The notes: generated by a model not told the origin, from the letters alone. A DNA stretch of 64,000 bases from Magnolia sinica (GCF_029962835.1 NC_080575.1:46703437-46767436), one strand, 5' to 3'; positions 1 to 12,955 are shown, counted from the first letter of the stretch. Translations and numbers: made by a program.

Positions 1-560
1 AACCTTATTTACCGCCCCCTCTCTTTGCTATATATCAAATAAAAAATTTTCATTTTAGTATTGTTAAATTTTATATATATATATATATATATTTCGTGTT
101 TACATGCAATCATAAATACATGTATATAACTTCTATTAGAGTCAACTACTACAAAATATCGTTAATCATTAAATTTGACTACTAATCACATGAAATAACT
201 TTTTTACCTGACTTTGTAAAAATGAGAAAAATGAGAGAAATTCTCAATTTTGTTTCCATATAAATAGATTTAGGCATGTCTGACCCAATCCAGTGGATCT
301 GATCCGATCTGAACTGAACCGACGGCCTAGATCGGTGTGGATCGATTTGGGCCATTTAGATCCGAATGTTTTTTGGATCGAGTTCGGATCATGGTCAATC
401 CGGACCGATCCGATCCGATCCGGAGTGGATAAACTACATGCATTCACAGTGGGCCCCAACAGAGTTTACTCAGTACCACACACCAGCTATATAGTTGTTG
501 TAGCCTGTAGGTATGTGTCATGCGAAGACGAGTACTGACACTCCGGACGCGAATTTCCTC
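1..560. other. AT-rich stretch with TA microsatellite and GATCCGATCC-rich block
   Basis: It holds a TA run near 75-92 and, at 285-430, a block of GATCCGATC and GGATCGATTT words resembling hAT-MITE subterminal repeats. The overlapping ORFs here are low-complexity products of that block. No gene seen. Confidence 0.4.
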
Positions 561-569
561 TACAGCATC

Positions 570-1048
570 CTTTCGCAGGAAGTTCCTGTGCTAGAAACTT
601 AGGTGGGGCCTACCGTGATGCTTGTGAGAAATCCACCCCGTCCATCCGTTTTGTGAGATCATTTTAAGACTTCAAACCAAAATTGAGCAGGATCCAAGAC
701 TCCACATTAAAGGAAAATGTGTGCAGGGAAATTCTTGTCATTAAAATGTTCCTGGCATCAATAGTGATGTTTATATGACATCTATACCATTTATAACGTC
801 ATTCATATTGGGATGAAATGAAAACACAAATATTATCCCGATTCAAAGCTTCTATGGCCACACAAATATTTTAACTGTTGACATTCAATACTCACGTTTT
901 TAGCTCATCTGAGTATTGGATATGGCTCATTTTTGGCCTTGCAAACTAAAATGAGCTCACAAAATAGATGAATGGAGTGGATTTCTCAAAAAATCACATC
1001 GGGGCCCACCCACCTATGTTCCCAGTGCAGGAACTTCCTGCGAAAGGC
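570..1048. mobile_element. Fold-back (inverted-repeat) element 1
   Basis: The terminal inverted repeats read CTTTCGCAGGAAGTTCCTG near 577 and CAGGAACTTCCTGCGAAAG near 1030. Inside each end is the GGGCC-rich block followed by CCGTCCATCC, shared by the other fold-back elements in this window. No open reading frame is seen; non-autonomous. Confidence 0.65.
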
Positions 1049-1077
1049 TTTCACTGGGAATCCCCGTCCCTGACGCT

Positions 1078-1700
1078 CCTCGAGCTCTGAGTTGTATGAA
1101 CGGTTCAAAGGAGATCAAAGTTATATGGGCCCCACAGTGATGTATTTATTATATCTACACCGTTCATATATATTTAGAGATCATTATAGAGCATTTATCC
1201 AAAAAATGAATAATATCCAAAGATCATTTGGACCACACCACAAATAGCAGCAGAGATAATGATTTTCATCGTTAAACAATTTGTGTGGTCCACTTGATAG
1301 TTAGATCTGTCTTATTTTTCGTCTCAAGCCTTAAGACGAGCTCACCAAATGGATGGACAGTTTGGATATGACACATACCCCATGATCAGACCCACAAAAC
1401 TTGCTAACGTCAATACAACAATGCACATTACGTGCCTCGAGCTCTGTGTTACAGCTACACTTTCGTGCTATGCACGTCAACACAGCTATGCCTATGTGCC
1501 TTAAGATCTGAGTTGTACGAACGGCTCAAATGAGATCAAAATTACATGGGCCCCACATTGATGTATTTATTATATCCATACCGTTTATCCATTTTTCGTG
1601 ATCATTTTAGACCACTTGGAAAAAAATTGAATCATATCTAAAGCTCAAATGGACCACACCGAAAATAGCAGCGAGGATAATGATTTTCATTGTTAAAAAA
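1078..1700. repeat. Two tandem partial fold-back repeat units
   Basis: Two related ~300-bp units begin near 1080 and 1500. Each starts with CTGAGTTGTATGAACGG-type sequence, continues through GGGCCCCACAGTGATGTATT and the CACCGTTCAT block, and runs to GATAATGATTTTCATCGTTA. They appear to be a head-to-tail duplication of one element end. Confidence 0.6.
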
Positions 1701-2330
1701 TTCGATCCGAATCGTACCCAACCCGATCCGACTCGGTTTCCCTGTTTGAGTCGGACTTGGTTCGGGTCAGGCTAATCATGCATCGGATCGGTTCGAGTGA
1801 GATGTCCCAAACTCGGTCCTATATCGGATTGAGTTCGGGTCTGCCTATATAGATTTTGGACCAAATCGAGTTGGACCCAATCCGATCCGACTCGGTCCGA
1901 TACCCAGCTCTATATATAAACATGGTGTTTGAATGGTTTTGATTCATCACTTAGATGGTTCAAATCATATCCATTGATGGTCTACCATTTGATGGTTTAC
2001 ATCACGTAGCTACGTTGAGGAGGCCTACGTAAGAAACCTTTTTTTTTTAATCTCGCCCAATATGAAATTATCTCCTATCTTTGCAAAGTGAAAGACAAAA
2101 GCATTATTTTACATGGTTAACAGTTAAATTTAATAATTAATTATTTATTTAACTGTCAACTCCAGTGAAAGAAAACCGATGCATGTTTGATGACTGAATG
2201 TGAAAAAGGAGAGGTTTTTTTTGACAACACTGAAAGTGAGGGGTTTTTGGCATATACCAAAAGTAGAGGGTGCTCTCGAACTGTAAAGTGAAAACAAAAG
2301 GAAGAAAACGATTCTCCGACTCCCTCTAAA
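1700..2330. other. Unresolved repeat-rich stretch
   Basis: 1700-1915 is rich in CCGATCCGACTCGG-like words, typical of ends of some hAT-derived MITEs. The remainder is AT-rich with no gene recognised. It directly precedes the candidate transit-peptide exon. Confidence 0.4.
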
Positions 2331-2335
2331 AGAGA

Positions 2336-2428
2336 ATGGGGTCGCTCTTCCACAGAACGGTTCGAGCAATCCATGCGTCCGTAACACCACCCCGCCTCAC
2401 CAGATTCTCTCTCAACCCTCCAACCTCT
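2336..2428 (+). CDS. Candidate transit-peptide exon, possibly first exon of the DUF971 gene
   Basis: An ATG at 2336 opens MGSLFHRTVRAIHASVTPP, then ends with NPPTS before a GTAATA donor at 2429. The segment is rich in Arg, Ser, Thr and Ala with no acidic residues, as in plant mitochondrial transit peptides. Its donor is phase 0, and the first certain DUF971 exon at 16175 also begins in phase 0. Joining them would need a 13.7-kb intron containing Copia and hAT relics; RPN7 in this window shows that such introns occur. A small exon carrying the start of the domain may still be missing. It may equally be the 5' exon of another gene or a chance ORF. Confidence 0.3.
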
Positions 2429-2429
2429 G

Positions 2430-5163
2430 TAATACACATTTCTCTCTCATCTTCTTCCCTTCTTGGATGTTACGATCTGATTATGCTCATTTCAACACTG
2501 CAAAATGATCTTATTCTTTCCCAAGTGAATTGTTTCTACTCCATACAGCTCAAATAAAATAAAACATCAAAAGAAAAGGAAAAGAAACAGAGGATATTAT
2601 TTCTGTTTACATGCTTATGATGCATAACTAAAAAAGTATGCCAGTTTTTTCTTTTTTCTTTTTTCTTTTTTTTTTCTAGTAATTAGATCAATTGGGAAAA
2701 TGGGTATTTTGGGCAGACCCAAAATAACCCAATTCAAATCCAATTCCTGAATACAAATAGGGCTGTCAATCTTTGTTTCTTAAGCTTGAATTTAGACCCA
2801 GGTTTAGGTCCTGCCTGGCCCCATTATTCGTCAGATTGAAAAATCAGGCCTAGTCTTGCGGCCTCAAGCCTGGTGATTGCAGGCTAGACCCATTAACCTG
2901 ATCAGTTTATTGGGCCCATTGATTAGCCTATTCATGAACATTTACATACACTCAGGCATACAAGTCTTCGTAATTGCACATGGACTGCAACGCCATATCC
3001 ATGTTGGGCTGCTTGTTGAAGCCTTCTGATTTAGATTTTAGACTTCTCAAACCACATGCACTTCAAGGTTTCATGAGGTCACTCGTTTGTTAAGATTCAG
3101 TTCCTCACAGGGATTAGAGTGGATTCAAGTGCAGGAGTGATTTAGAGGTGGCAAAAGTAAGTCAATTCGCATGAAATTATCAGTTAGAGGAGGTCTTAGT
3201 TGTATCACGGTAGTGGTATTTCATAGTGGGATCAGTAAGAGGCCTGTGAACAAGATATTGTATGGGGGAGCAACACCTTGGGTAGAGGATTCCCACAACT
3301 AAGGTTGGTTCTATCATCATATTGTGGCCTTGACTATTGTGTGAGACTTGGTAGGATCTCTGAAGAATAAACATTGTGGTAATGGCTGATTATTGAGCTA
3401 ATGTTTTTCTCCCAATCTAGGCTACCCGGTATTTATTTTTGGTGATCTGATACTGGTATCATACCATGTTGATGATGTACCAATGCTTGATGATGCATAT
3501 ATGCCTAAAAGACATAGTTTACAGTCCCTTAGTGTATCTAGGTGGATTACTTTCTTTATCTCCAACATTCCCTAAAAGAGGACTACAGCCTAGAAGATGC
3601 TTTCATGCCTGATCAATATGGTACAAGAACAATCATCCCGCGCAACAGTGATGATCCCTGCAGCCTGCATGTCAAATTAATGAGATTTCGATACCCGAAT
3701 TGCAAGAATTTACTAGAGCACACCCACAAGAATATTTGAGTAGGGAGGAATGAGCAACTTTATTGGAAATTGAAATTTCTCCTTACAAAGGCTTAAACAA
3801 AAACTCATAAAACTTAGAAAATAGGGATGGCCTACTTCCTAGACCAACTCCCTTTTTTATAGACTCTAAAGACACAAGACAAGTCTCTACAAATCTTTAA
3901 TTAAGATCCCCCAATTGTAAGATTGATTTCAAACATCAACTAATTTATCTAAGGTAGCAACAAGTCTAAAATGGTAATATCGAATCAAGAAAGTAATCTG
4001 CAAAATCTTTAATCATATTTTCAAAATCTGCCCCATCCTGCAAAAATAGTAAATGACAATCTAAGACATTTAGGTCCCAAATCTAGCAATAAACAGCCCA
4101 AAAATCAGCATATGTTGGGCCCCACTGTGGGCCTTGGGCCTACATTAGACAGAACTCTAGTTTTCTTGAGGTTTTTCTTTCGTGATGGTTAGAGCGAAAT
4201 AAGTGGAAAAGACTATTGTGGAAATCAATAGGATTGAAGTGGGGGAAGACAAGCAAAATCCAAATGGCAATGTTTTGCCCAAAGGTGTTGCCTGAAGATT
4301 TTGGAAGCAACAAGGGTTCAGGGAAAAGGAAATATATGTTCGTCGGTGTGGAAGGGTATCGTCTTCAACTATAAGTGGAGCTTCTTCATCCCACAAGCCC
4401 TTCATAATTCAAATACAAGCACCAATTGGTGCAACAACAATAAAAGGGGAAGTAGATATAGTGATGAGCTGAGGGAGGAAATTGGACAAGTGGAGTGGCG
4501 GAAGAAGGATTGACATCAGTGATGGTGGTGAATCAAATTGTTAGGGAGAGGAAAAAATGGTTATCCTTTGATCTTACTGGGGTAATGAAGGATGATCATG
4601 TATAGGTGCGGGAGGTGGAGCAGTGGATTCTAGAAAGATAGGGGCGACAAACACTTCATCTGAAGATTCAGAAACTTAGCAGCATTTAGCCAATGAAGTG
4701 GAGATTGGGGGGTGGGGGGGTTGGTGGGGCACTTTTTGACGGCCCATTGAGAAGAACTATTCTTTGGTCTGAGATGGATGAATTGGGGAAGGATCATAGA
4801 AGTTGGGTGCAGTTTAAAAAACATCCCCATCATTACATGGGAGCTGGAGGATCAATGTGAGCAAGTCAAAAGGTGGTGTTGCTGAGGCTTGTATGAACTG
4901 TACAAGTTTGTTAAGGAAAGTATCTCAATTGGGAGGTTGTAGAGCGAGATGACTGTACTTGATAGACCCCAAGCCAAGACTTTGTTCTAAAGGGCATAAT
5001 GTTGGCTGAAAGATGGAGGTAGCATGTACTGCAAGAACCGAAGGTGGTGAAACTGACCGACCTGAGATACTTAGCTGCCCCATCAAGCATTACTCATATT
5101 TGAGGTGACCTTGCATTGAGAGTCAAGGTGTGAGTACATGTAATGGGGCCACAAAAGAAGAAA

Positions 5164-5211
<48 letters not shown>

Positions 5212-5230
5212 GTGGTGTCTCCCCATGCAT
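2430..5230. other. Unresolved region with (GA)n
   Basis: No convincing protein family. A hAT-MITE-like start (AGGGCTGTCAAT) lies near 2758. Short scattered ORFs look non-coding. A GA run of about 40 bp occupies 5166-5208, followed directly by the Copia relic. Parts may be upstream remains of that element. Confidence 0.35.
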
Positions 5231-6300
5231 GGGTTAACAAATTTAAAATTTAGTAACACAGTGCTTCAATTCAAGATGAAACGTAGTCAACCAGATCATT
5301 CAATTTTTGTTCATCAGAGAAAACTAGTACTATTATGTTAGTTTTATATGTGGATGCTATCATTGTCACTAGTAGTGATAGCACTGGTATATCTAAATTA
5401 AAGTTCTTGCAGCAACATTTTTGTACAAAGGATTTTGGTTATCTTCAATGCTTTCTGGGTATTGAGGTATTAAGGTTGAAGGTGAGAATTAACCTGTCGC
5501 AGCATAAGTATGTGATGGATTTCTTAGATAAGGCAGATCTGCTTAGGGCTAAGCTAGTTGAAACTCCCATGGACACAAATTCAAAGATGAGTATTGATGA
5601 AGGGGAACAATTTAATAATGTGGAGAGATAACGTCAGCTAGTGGACAGGTTGGTCTATTTAACGATTACACCACCAGACATCACTTATCCAGTCATTGTA
5701 GTTTGTCAGTTTATGCGGGCTCCTTGTGCATCTCATGTGGAGGCCGTATTTCGCATACTCAAATATTTGAAGGGAGTTCCTGGCTATGGAATTCTATACA
5801 AGTGAAATGGACACCTTAGAGTCAAAAGGAATTTTTATGCAGGCTGGCTAGCTCTCCTTTTGATAGGCAATCTACCATAGGTTATTGTACGTACATAGGA
5901 AGAAATCTCGTTACATGGAAAAGCAAGAAGCAACAGGTTGTTGCTCGATCCAGCAGAGAAGCAAAGTACAGGGCTATAGCCTATGCAACATGTGAACTTG
6001 TTTGGCTAAAGATGTTAATATGCGAGCTTGGGTTCATGGTGGATACTCCTATGAGATTATATTGTGATAATCAAGCAATATCTCACATCGCCAACAATCC
6101 AGTTTATCATGAAAGAACCAGGCACATTGAAGTTGACCATCACTTTGTCAGGGAGAAGATTGCTAACAACGAAACGTGCTCTCCATTTGTCTAATCCCAA
6201 GATCAAATAGCAGACATGTTCACGAAGGCTTTATCTTGAGTTCATATGGATAGATTCTTTGTCAAGTTTGGTATTCATGATACATATGCTCCAGCTTGAT
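5231..6300 (+). mobile_element. Copia (Ty1) retrotransposon relic: reverse transcriptase C-part and RNase H
   Basis: The reading runs from RT palm sequence (MLVLYVDAIIVTSSDS at 5335) through FLGIEV, a decayed YLKGVPGYG block, VARSSREAKYRAIA, LYCDNQAISHIANNPVYHER and IEVDHHFVREKI to DMFTKAL near 6214, the usual end of Copia pol. The catalytic YVDD is YVDA here, and stops occur at 5629, near 5804 and later. A purine-rich stretch near 6295-6306 followed by TGTTGATGC may mark the 3' LTR start. gag, protease and integrase are absent. Confidence 0.9.
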
Positions 6301-6309
6301 GGAGAGTGT

Positions 6310-7130
6310 TGATGCTTGCATTATGGCCACATGTGCCCACATATGTTTAAATCTATGTTGGGCCTTAGCTATTGTGAATGCCCTTACACAGGTAGCGCTC
6401 TCACTTCCTCAGCTTTTTCTTATTTTGTTGGTGCAGTTGGGGGGTGGTGTTAACTCAATCGTGAAAATGCATTTGATTTGAAGTCGCCACCAGTGTTCGA
6501 TTTTGGCTACAGGTTTCGCCGGCTGGAGATAAAGATAAACTGTTGTTTTTGCCGATAATATCGCCAATAACTAAAAATGCGGGGAAACATGGGGAAAATG
6601 GCGGAATTTTTCAGTGAAACTTTAGGACATGCCTAAATACAAATATTTGCATATTTAGGAATAAAAAATTGTAAAAAGAATGTATTACATAATAAGTTTT
6701 TATTTAATGGGGCCTAAAAAGCATGCATTGCTGTAAGAAATCATTCCAATAATAACCAAAATGATTTTATATAATAGAAATGCAGCTAGTATGTAATAAT
6801 TAAGACATGTAAAAGTAAATGAACTGAAAAAGTACACCTTTCTGGTCATCTTTCATCTCCACAGGGAGTGACGATGTAGCTTGTAATCATCATCCAAATC
6901 CCATTGTAGTCTGACGTAGTATTATTGCCCAACATGTTGGCAGTATTGTTCACATGTCATCATTTGCTCGTACCAATGGAGGAAATTTTTTTATGTATCT
7001 CTGATACTTGTCTTTCCTGAACTATATGAGTACGCCCAAACGTGGGTACTGCGTGACATACATCGACGACATTAGCTGAATAGAGTCACGAGGGAATAGA
7101 TCTGGTCCAACCCGACTCGCTTATAGTATT
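6310..7130. other. Unresolved, possibly 3' LTR of the Copia relic
   Basis: AT-rich DNA without a recognisable gene. The first part may be LTR; a second LTR copy was not found to confirm it. Confidence 0.3.
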
Positions 7131-7489
7131 ATTATCAGTCATATGGGTACCCCGAATATTCTCCTATCAGAGGGCCATAACTCGAAGCGTTATTTGCTAG
7201 TTGCCCATGCATATGGGTAGACGAGTGTGACTGAATGTCAGAGTCGCCATGTCTATACATGTAATATCCCCAATGCACATAAGGTGGGACAGAGGTGGAG
7301 CTCCCCTGCTTTGAACTGATGTCCATAGATTACAAGCTGCATGCGAGATGTCTGCCACAACCCATCCAGTTTTCTTCTTCGAACGACGCTCGAAAATATT
7401 TGTGGGCTCTGATGCTCTCACCGAGGATGGTGGACGAGATCCATAATCTTCGTCCTGAGTGGCATGATCAAAGTATTGCCCCTCAGGGC

Positions 7490-7985
7490 CTGTTTGGTCT
7501 GTGGGATTAAATGGTATGGAATTGTATTAGATTGGATTAACACCATTATTGCACAATGATTGCATGTTTGGGAATACCATGGTATTTTGGCCATCCAGTC
7601 CCTTGTTTGGGATAAAATTCTTGCTATGGGAAAAACATTTGATTAAGCAAAACCTCGTTTGGAGGACCGTGGAATTGTAATCAATGAACCAAATTCATAA
7701 TGGATGTCGGTCACTTGTACACGTATATAACTAGAATGTCATGTGTAAAGGGCATATATAGATGGACAACATGGATAAAACACATGCATCAATGTGGGGC
7801 CCACATGTTTATTGGATTTATTTCAAAATCCACGGAAATCCCGCATGGGACCAAATGCAATTCCATCCCACCTAATCCCAACCCTTCCCATCCTCCTCAA
7901 ACACTGGATGGAATATGCACGGGACCAAATGCAATTCCATCCCACCTAATCTTATCTAATACTATGCACCATACACCCCCTTAGT
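7490..7985. mobile_element. Possible MITE inserted in the hAT C-terminal tail
   Basis: It begins near GGGCCTGTTTGG, a common hAT-MITE end. The left part has GGGATTAAATGGTATGGAAT and the right part has matching reverse words (ATTCCATCCCACCTAAT, present twice). The right terminus is degenerate and no target duplication was identified. Confidence 0.4.
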
Positions 7986-9898
7986 GAATTGGCCAATGGA
8001 TCATTGGCTTTGACTCGTCGTATAGCCCCCACCACTGTCACTTCCGCCCCCACTTATACCACCTACATTGGTGCCAATGCCTCCATCCCCTCCCTCACCA
8101 CCGCTATCGTCGTCGTTGTCCCCACAACCAGTATTGGGTGGGGGTTGAGTCTCATCATCATCACTCACTACGACTTGATAATGGGGAGGGGGCTGTGAAG
8201 ATGTCTCCTCATCCTCATTAGGACGTGCCGAACTCCTCACCAAAGCATCAAAGGAGTTTATATCTGCCCTCTGTTGGTTTACTACGTGGTCAACATCGAT
8301 ACCAAGAGACGTTGCTTCCTTGGCTACGTGTGGAGTAGGGCCTCACTTCGCATCATCTAAATCAGTTGACTCAACCAACTCATATAAGTGGGTCATCAGT
8401 ATTGTCACCTATTTATGCCATGATACCTATCGACAACAGGTCGAGCAAGTCTAGATTTGCCTTCATGTCTCGGTTTGCTTGCAACTACATCTCTCTTAAC
8501 TTCATGTTGTAATGGCAGTAAACGAGCTATTGCAACTTCTCATATGCTAGCTTGTTCCTCTTACTAGTGTGTATGAGTAACCACAGACTCAAATTCCTCT
8601 CGCATGGTGAAGAGGATTAGTTTGGGCGAGAACACGGACTACCAATAACTGCAATGCGGATGTATCACCTCCATACATCACCCAATAATCACCTGTATAT
8701 CCATGAGAAGCTTTTTTAGTTTGAAGTTTAAATGGAGAATACAATTATATAATTATATATCATACTAAAGTAAATAAATTAAAAATTATAATCACATGGT
8801 ATCATCGTTTCTCTCAATGCTTTTGCTAGTGTGGTTGAGAACATGCCCCTAGCATCCCTAAACCGTAACAACTGTACACACGAATTCACCGTTCGCCACT
8901 TTTAACCATCTATATTTTTAGAGACTATAAGGAAGAAAATTTATTTTACCAATTACTATTAGTGAAATTTTCTCAAATTGCATTACCTGATTACCGAATT
9001 CGGCTTGCACTGGCAATTTAGCGAACAACCTTTTGAACACCTCATGGACAGATGTCCTCAAATCATTATCCTCATGGAGCCGATGTATGTAATGGAATTT
9101 GGGAATCAAGCAGTACGTTGAAACCCAAATAGTATTTACTCAATTGCATTAATATGCAAACAAAAATTATGCTTAAAGTGCAAGTGCAAGTGATAAAAAA
9201 ATACAGGTAACCGTAACAAACTAACCAATGTAGTGGAGTGGATGTTCAAGGATCCCTGTCCATCTGTCATTAATGATATTAATCACCCACTGATGCGAAG
9301 TGGGGATTGGAGTCCATATCCCTTCTCTTATAATTCTCATGAGCTCCTATATGGACCCCATCGAAGGCCACATCTCATTATCTACGGCCCATAGGACTCT
9401 ATATATCGAATGCAGGATAGAAACAACCAACAATTTAAACTGTTTTAAAAGAAATTAGTAAGCACCGTTTTAGAAACCTTCTTTGCACCCCCGGTCTTCC
9501 TCTGGTTCTACTCTAAGTATTTCTCAGATCTTAATAAATTCTTGAGACCCATACGGTGCCTGTACAAGTTATCGAGTGCGATGATGTTCGTGGCAAACCA
9601 TGTCACACTTGATCTAATAATGTCGCCATGCCAACACTTGCGCATCAAAGCCAACAAACAGAAGTGATTGCGTGTGAAGTTCTTCACCCTCTTCGCATCC
9701 TCGATGGTCTTCTTAACAAACTTCCTCTGGCGTATCGCCTTGAGCATCAAATCAATGCAGTGTGCTACGCACGGGGTCCAATAGAGATGGTATCTCTTCA
9801 TCAATTTCTTCCCCACCTTAATGAACGCATTGTCGTTGTCTGTCACAACTTGGATGACATTTTAGGACCCAACATCTTTAATTATTTCTTTTAAGAGG

Positions 9899-9900
<2 letters not shown>

Positions 9901-9942
<42 letters not shown>
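9901..9942. repeat. (TG)n microsatellite inside hAT coding region
   Basis: In the transposase sense strand it encodes alternating His-Thr. The DUF659 frame upstream and the TDNDNAF frame downstream differ, so the repeat sits at a frameshift. Confidence 0.9.
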
Positions 9943-10800
9943 TATTTTATGTTAGCGGATGCATCAATAAATTTGAGGAAAACGGGTTGCCCTTTACAGT
10001 ACATCATGAAATTGATAATGAACATTTTCGTGGGTCTCGTCCACCCATCACACATGATCGTCACTCCATACTGCTCCCGGTTCGGCTTGAGTTCATGTAC
10101 CCAAGCCTCCATCTCCTCATACCTTGATTGAGGTAGACTCGAGGTGCGATGCACATTAATCATATTTTTGAAGTGAGGACTGGCTGCAGCATTTGCTGTT
10201 ATGTGGCTTGTGATGAACCACCTAGATATGACGCTCCCCATATTCCCTCTGATCCCATTGTAAAACATGTTTTTTAACCTATTCTGCGTAGCACCTGCAA
10301 TGAGTGCATTTGTAACACGGGCGCTCTATGTGCGTTGTAGGCCAGGCCCGCCAGAAACACTGCCACCCCCACTGCCTCCCTCAAACCATTTGTAGCTTCC
10401 ACCAACTTCATGTCGAGAGCTCTTGAATGATGACCCAGTCTCGTCAAGCCGTCTCCTCTGCTCCCCCTCCCACCTCGATGCACGGGACTCGCATATCACC
10501 TATCAGAACTCCCTTATATCCCGCATCGTAACACACTTATTGAGATATGCAATCCCCTCGTTGTTATCGTCATCTTGCTCATCCTTGACAGCACCTAGGC
10601 CCCGTCCAAGACCCCGTAGGTGCTCCCTAAGATCCCTCTCCTAATCCTTCTGTTGTTGCATGTGTGACTTCGCTTAGCCAACACTCTTCTCATCTCCTCT
10701 CTCACTGGATTTGTTACACTCGGGCAGTCTTTCACATTCTTGTACCTTTCTACTAAATGCCCCTTCAACCTAGACACACCTCCACTCCGTATCACTTGGT

Positions 10801-11057
10801 CGCACTAGTTTCATATGGTTTCATATTTATTCCCCTCCACTGGCCATTCAAGTTTCCAACTAATGTCTCTTGCTCCTTTTCCCGATCCAGATGACCTTTT
10901 TCTCCCTGCTGAGATTGTATATAGGTACAGTGAAACAAGTTGCACATGGCTCCATATTTATTCCCCAAAGAAGTTTTTAATGGTGGGCATTCAATGGCCA
11001 CTGTGTCTTGTGGTGTGGTCCACTTGAGACATCAGATTAGTGGGCATTCATATAATT
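10801..11057. other. Short unresolved stretch between hAT relic and MITE B1
   Basis: It contains TTTTTAATGGTGGGCATTCA and GTGGTGTGGTCCACTTGAGA, both internal words of the fold-back family, so it includes a truncated fold-back copy. Confidence 0.5.
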
Positions 11058-11065
11058 CTCCTACG

Positions 11066-11822
11066 CAAGGTGTTCCGTATCTATTACAATACAGTCGTAA
11101 AGGCCAATACATATAGGTAACAACCATGACCATTACACAATATGGGGGTGAAACAGGGCAATAGTTCTATGGGACCGTATCGGCCGTTACGGTGGTCATA
11201 AAGGCCGTTATGGAGTATAATGGGTAATGGTCGAAAAGCGGCTACTTTTTTTTTTTTTTTTTAATCAATTTTTATCTTCATTTTTTCACTTTTCTCATTT
11301 CAAAAACTCTCCTATATCATTTTACAACAGATTTCAACTACTCTTACTATAGGTTTTAAGATTAAAACTATAGGTTAAAAGTGATTTGAGCTAGTAGCTC
11401 CGAGGGCCATTTTTCAAAAAAAAAAAATCAAATAGTGGTATTTATGCCTCTTTATAAATATATATATATATATATAGTTATAGTTATAGTTATAGTTTAA
11501 TGCTTGATTGTGATGTGTAAACATTAGAGACATATAGCCATGTTCATAAATTCACAAGACAGCCCGATACAACACTCTCACTAAAGAGTGCATCGTTATA
11601 CTACCATAAACATGTTCAAAACAAAAAATGAATACATATTTGGAATGTTTACATTATTATGGACTTTCTATATATTTTTCTAGAATTTTTCAAAAGAATA
11701 TTTTCAACCGTTATGGGGGGTCGTAACGGTTGTTACACCCCTATATCGCCCGTTATGGCCGATACCCATATCGATAATGGTGGTGACCGTGATGGCCACC
11801 GTTGCCGATACGGAACACCTTG
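11066..11822. mobile_element. hAT-type MITE, family B copy 1 (757 bp)
   Basis: Termini CAAGGTGTTCCGTATC and GATACGGAACACCTTG are perfect inverted repeats. The flanks CTCCTACG (11058-11065) and GTCCTACG (11823-11830) form an 8-bp target duplication with one mismatch, as expected for hAT. Both arms carry GGCCGTTACGG-type words, with an AT-rich centre. No coding capacity. A second copy lies in LINE copy B in opposite orientation. Confidence 0.85.
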
Positions 11823-11989
11823 GTCCTACGTGATGAGAATGGCCTATCATTTGACATAAAGCATCTACACAATGGGTCCAATATGGTGAGTGGCTCGGAT
11901 ATCATAGGAGTATTTCAGGATGTCACATGCAAACAGCCAGTACTCAACTATTTATAAAATTATATAAAGTCACCCATTCACTAAGAATA

Positions 11990-12425
11990 TTCTATTTAGG
12001 ATTGGCGACCAATCCAATCATTCTCCAAAATGAAGGACGGATCGGATTGTCAAAATATTTCTACATGTGGGCCCAGTTTGGTGATGCATGATGGTAATCC
12101 TAAATCTCCAAACAGGCAAAACATGAAGCAGATACAAAATTCAGGTGGACCACACCACATGAAACAGTGATCATCGAATGGCCACCATTAAAACCCTTTT
12201 TGGGCCACAAGTTTTCAATCAAGCTGATGTTTGTTTATTTCCTTTCATCCAATCGTCACTGTTTCCTATGGTATGGTCCACTTGATAATTGGATCTACTT
12301 CTTTTTTGGGATAATGCCCTAAAATGATCCAGAAAAATGGATCGATGGCATGGATACAAAATAAATACATCAAAGTGGGCTCCATTGTAAGGGTCGTACC
12401 GTGTTGAGGGAGTCTAGGGTCTCAC
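11990..12425. mobile_element. Fold-back element 2 (degenerate)
   Basis: It carries the family's internal order: a GGGCCC end, GGTGGACCACACCACATGAA, CCACCATTAAAACCCTTTTT, ATCCAATCGTCACTGTTTCC, and a reversed end CAAAGTGGGCTCC. The arms are partly diverged and the centre is shortened. Confidence 0.55.
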
Positions 12426-12467
12426 ACAATCATTCCTATGAAAGGGATGCGGTTTGGATAGTGACGC

Positions 12468-12955
12468 TGCTAGTTGCAACTAGTAAGTGGCTAATGGTTG
12501 GTGCTCTGTGGGCCCCACCATGATGTATGTGTTTCATCCACGCCATCCATCAATTTTCCCAAATCATTTTATGGTATGTTCCCCAAAATGAGGTAGATCA
12601 AAATCAAGTGGACCACATCATAGGAAACAGTGTTGATTGAACGTCCACCATTAAAAACTTTTTGGGGGCCACAAGTTTTGGATCAAGCTAATATTTGTTT
12701 TTTCCCTTCATCCAGGTCTGTATGACCTAATCATCAGATTGGATGTCAAATAAACATTACAATGAGCCCTAAGAGGTTTTTAATGGTGGACATTCAATCA
12801 CTATTGTTTTCTTGTGGTGTGGTCCACCTGAGATTTAAATTTGCCTCATTTTTGGGATTAGGCCCTAAAATGATCTGGAAAAATGGATGGATGGCGTGGA
12901 TAAAACACATACATCATGGTGGGCCCCCAGAGCTTCGACCAGTAGCCACCTAGCA
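12468..12955. mobile_element. Fold-back element 3 (full length, about 490 bp)
   Basis: The best-preserved family member here. The left arm has GTGGGCCCCACCATGATGTA then CACGCCATCCATCA; the right arm has the reverse, GGATGGCGTGGATAAAACAC then ATACATCATGGTGGGCCC. The inner arms pair CCACCATTAAAAACTTTTTG with TTTTTAATGGTGGACATTCA. The long near-palindrome has no ORF and would form a long hairpin if transcribed. Confidence 0.75.

Larger units (their letters stand above)
7134..10800 (-). pseudogene. hAT transposase relic (BED finger / DUF659 / hAT C-terminal type)
   Basis: Reading from high to low coordinates: a BED-finger region (SGGVSRLKGHLVERYKNVKDC, 10.6-10.8 kb); a DUF659 block (WVHELKPNREQYGVTIMCDG, 9.9-10.3 kb); VTDNDNAFIKVGKKLM with TPCVAHCIDLMLK (9.5-9.85 kb); then INIINDRWTGILEHPLHYI near 9.25 kb and FHYIHRLHEDNDLRTSV (8.9-9.1 kb). 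An acidic Gly-rich tail follows (8.0-8.24 kb), and a C-terminal HGQLANNASSYGPLIGEYSG piece at 7.13-7.3 kb. It is broken by frameshifts and stops, by a TG microsatellite at 9901-9942, and probably by a MITE at 7.49-7.98 kb. Confidence 0.88.

Noticed and set aside
8001..8243. Gly/Asp-rich ORF as an independent gene
   Set aside because: It fits the C-terminal low-complexity tail of the minus-strand hAT transposase, in order with the other pieces.
9901..10131. Plus-strand ORFs beginning with Cys-Val repeats
   Set aside because: They are translations of the TG microsatellite and the antisense of the hAT transposase.
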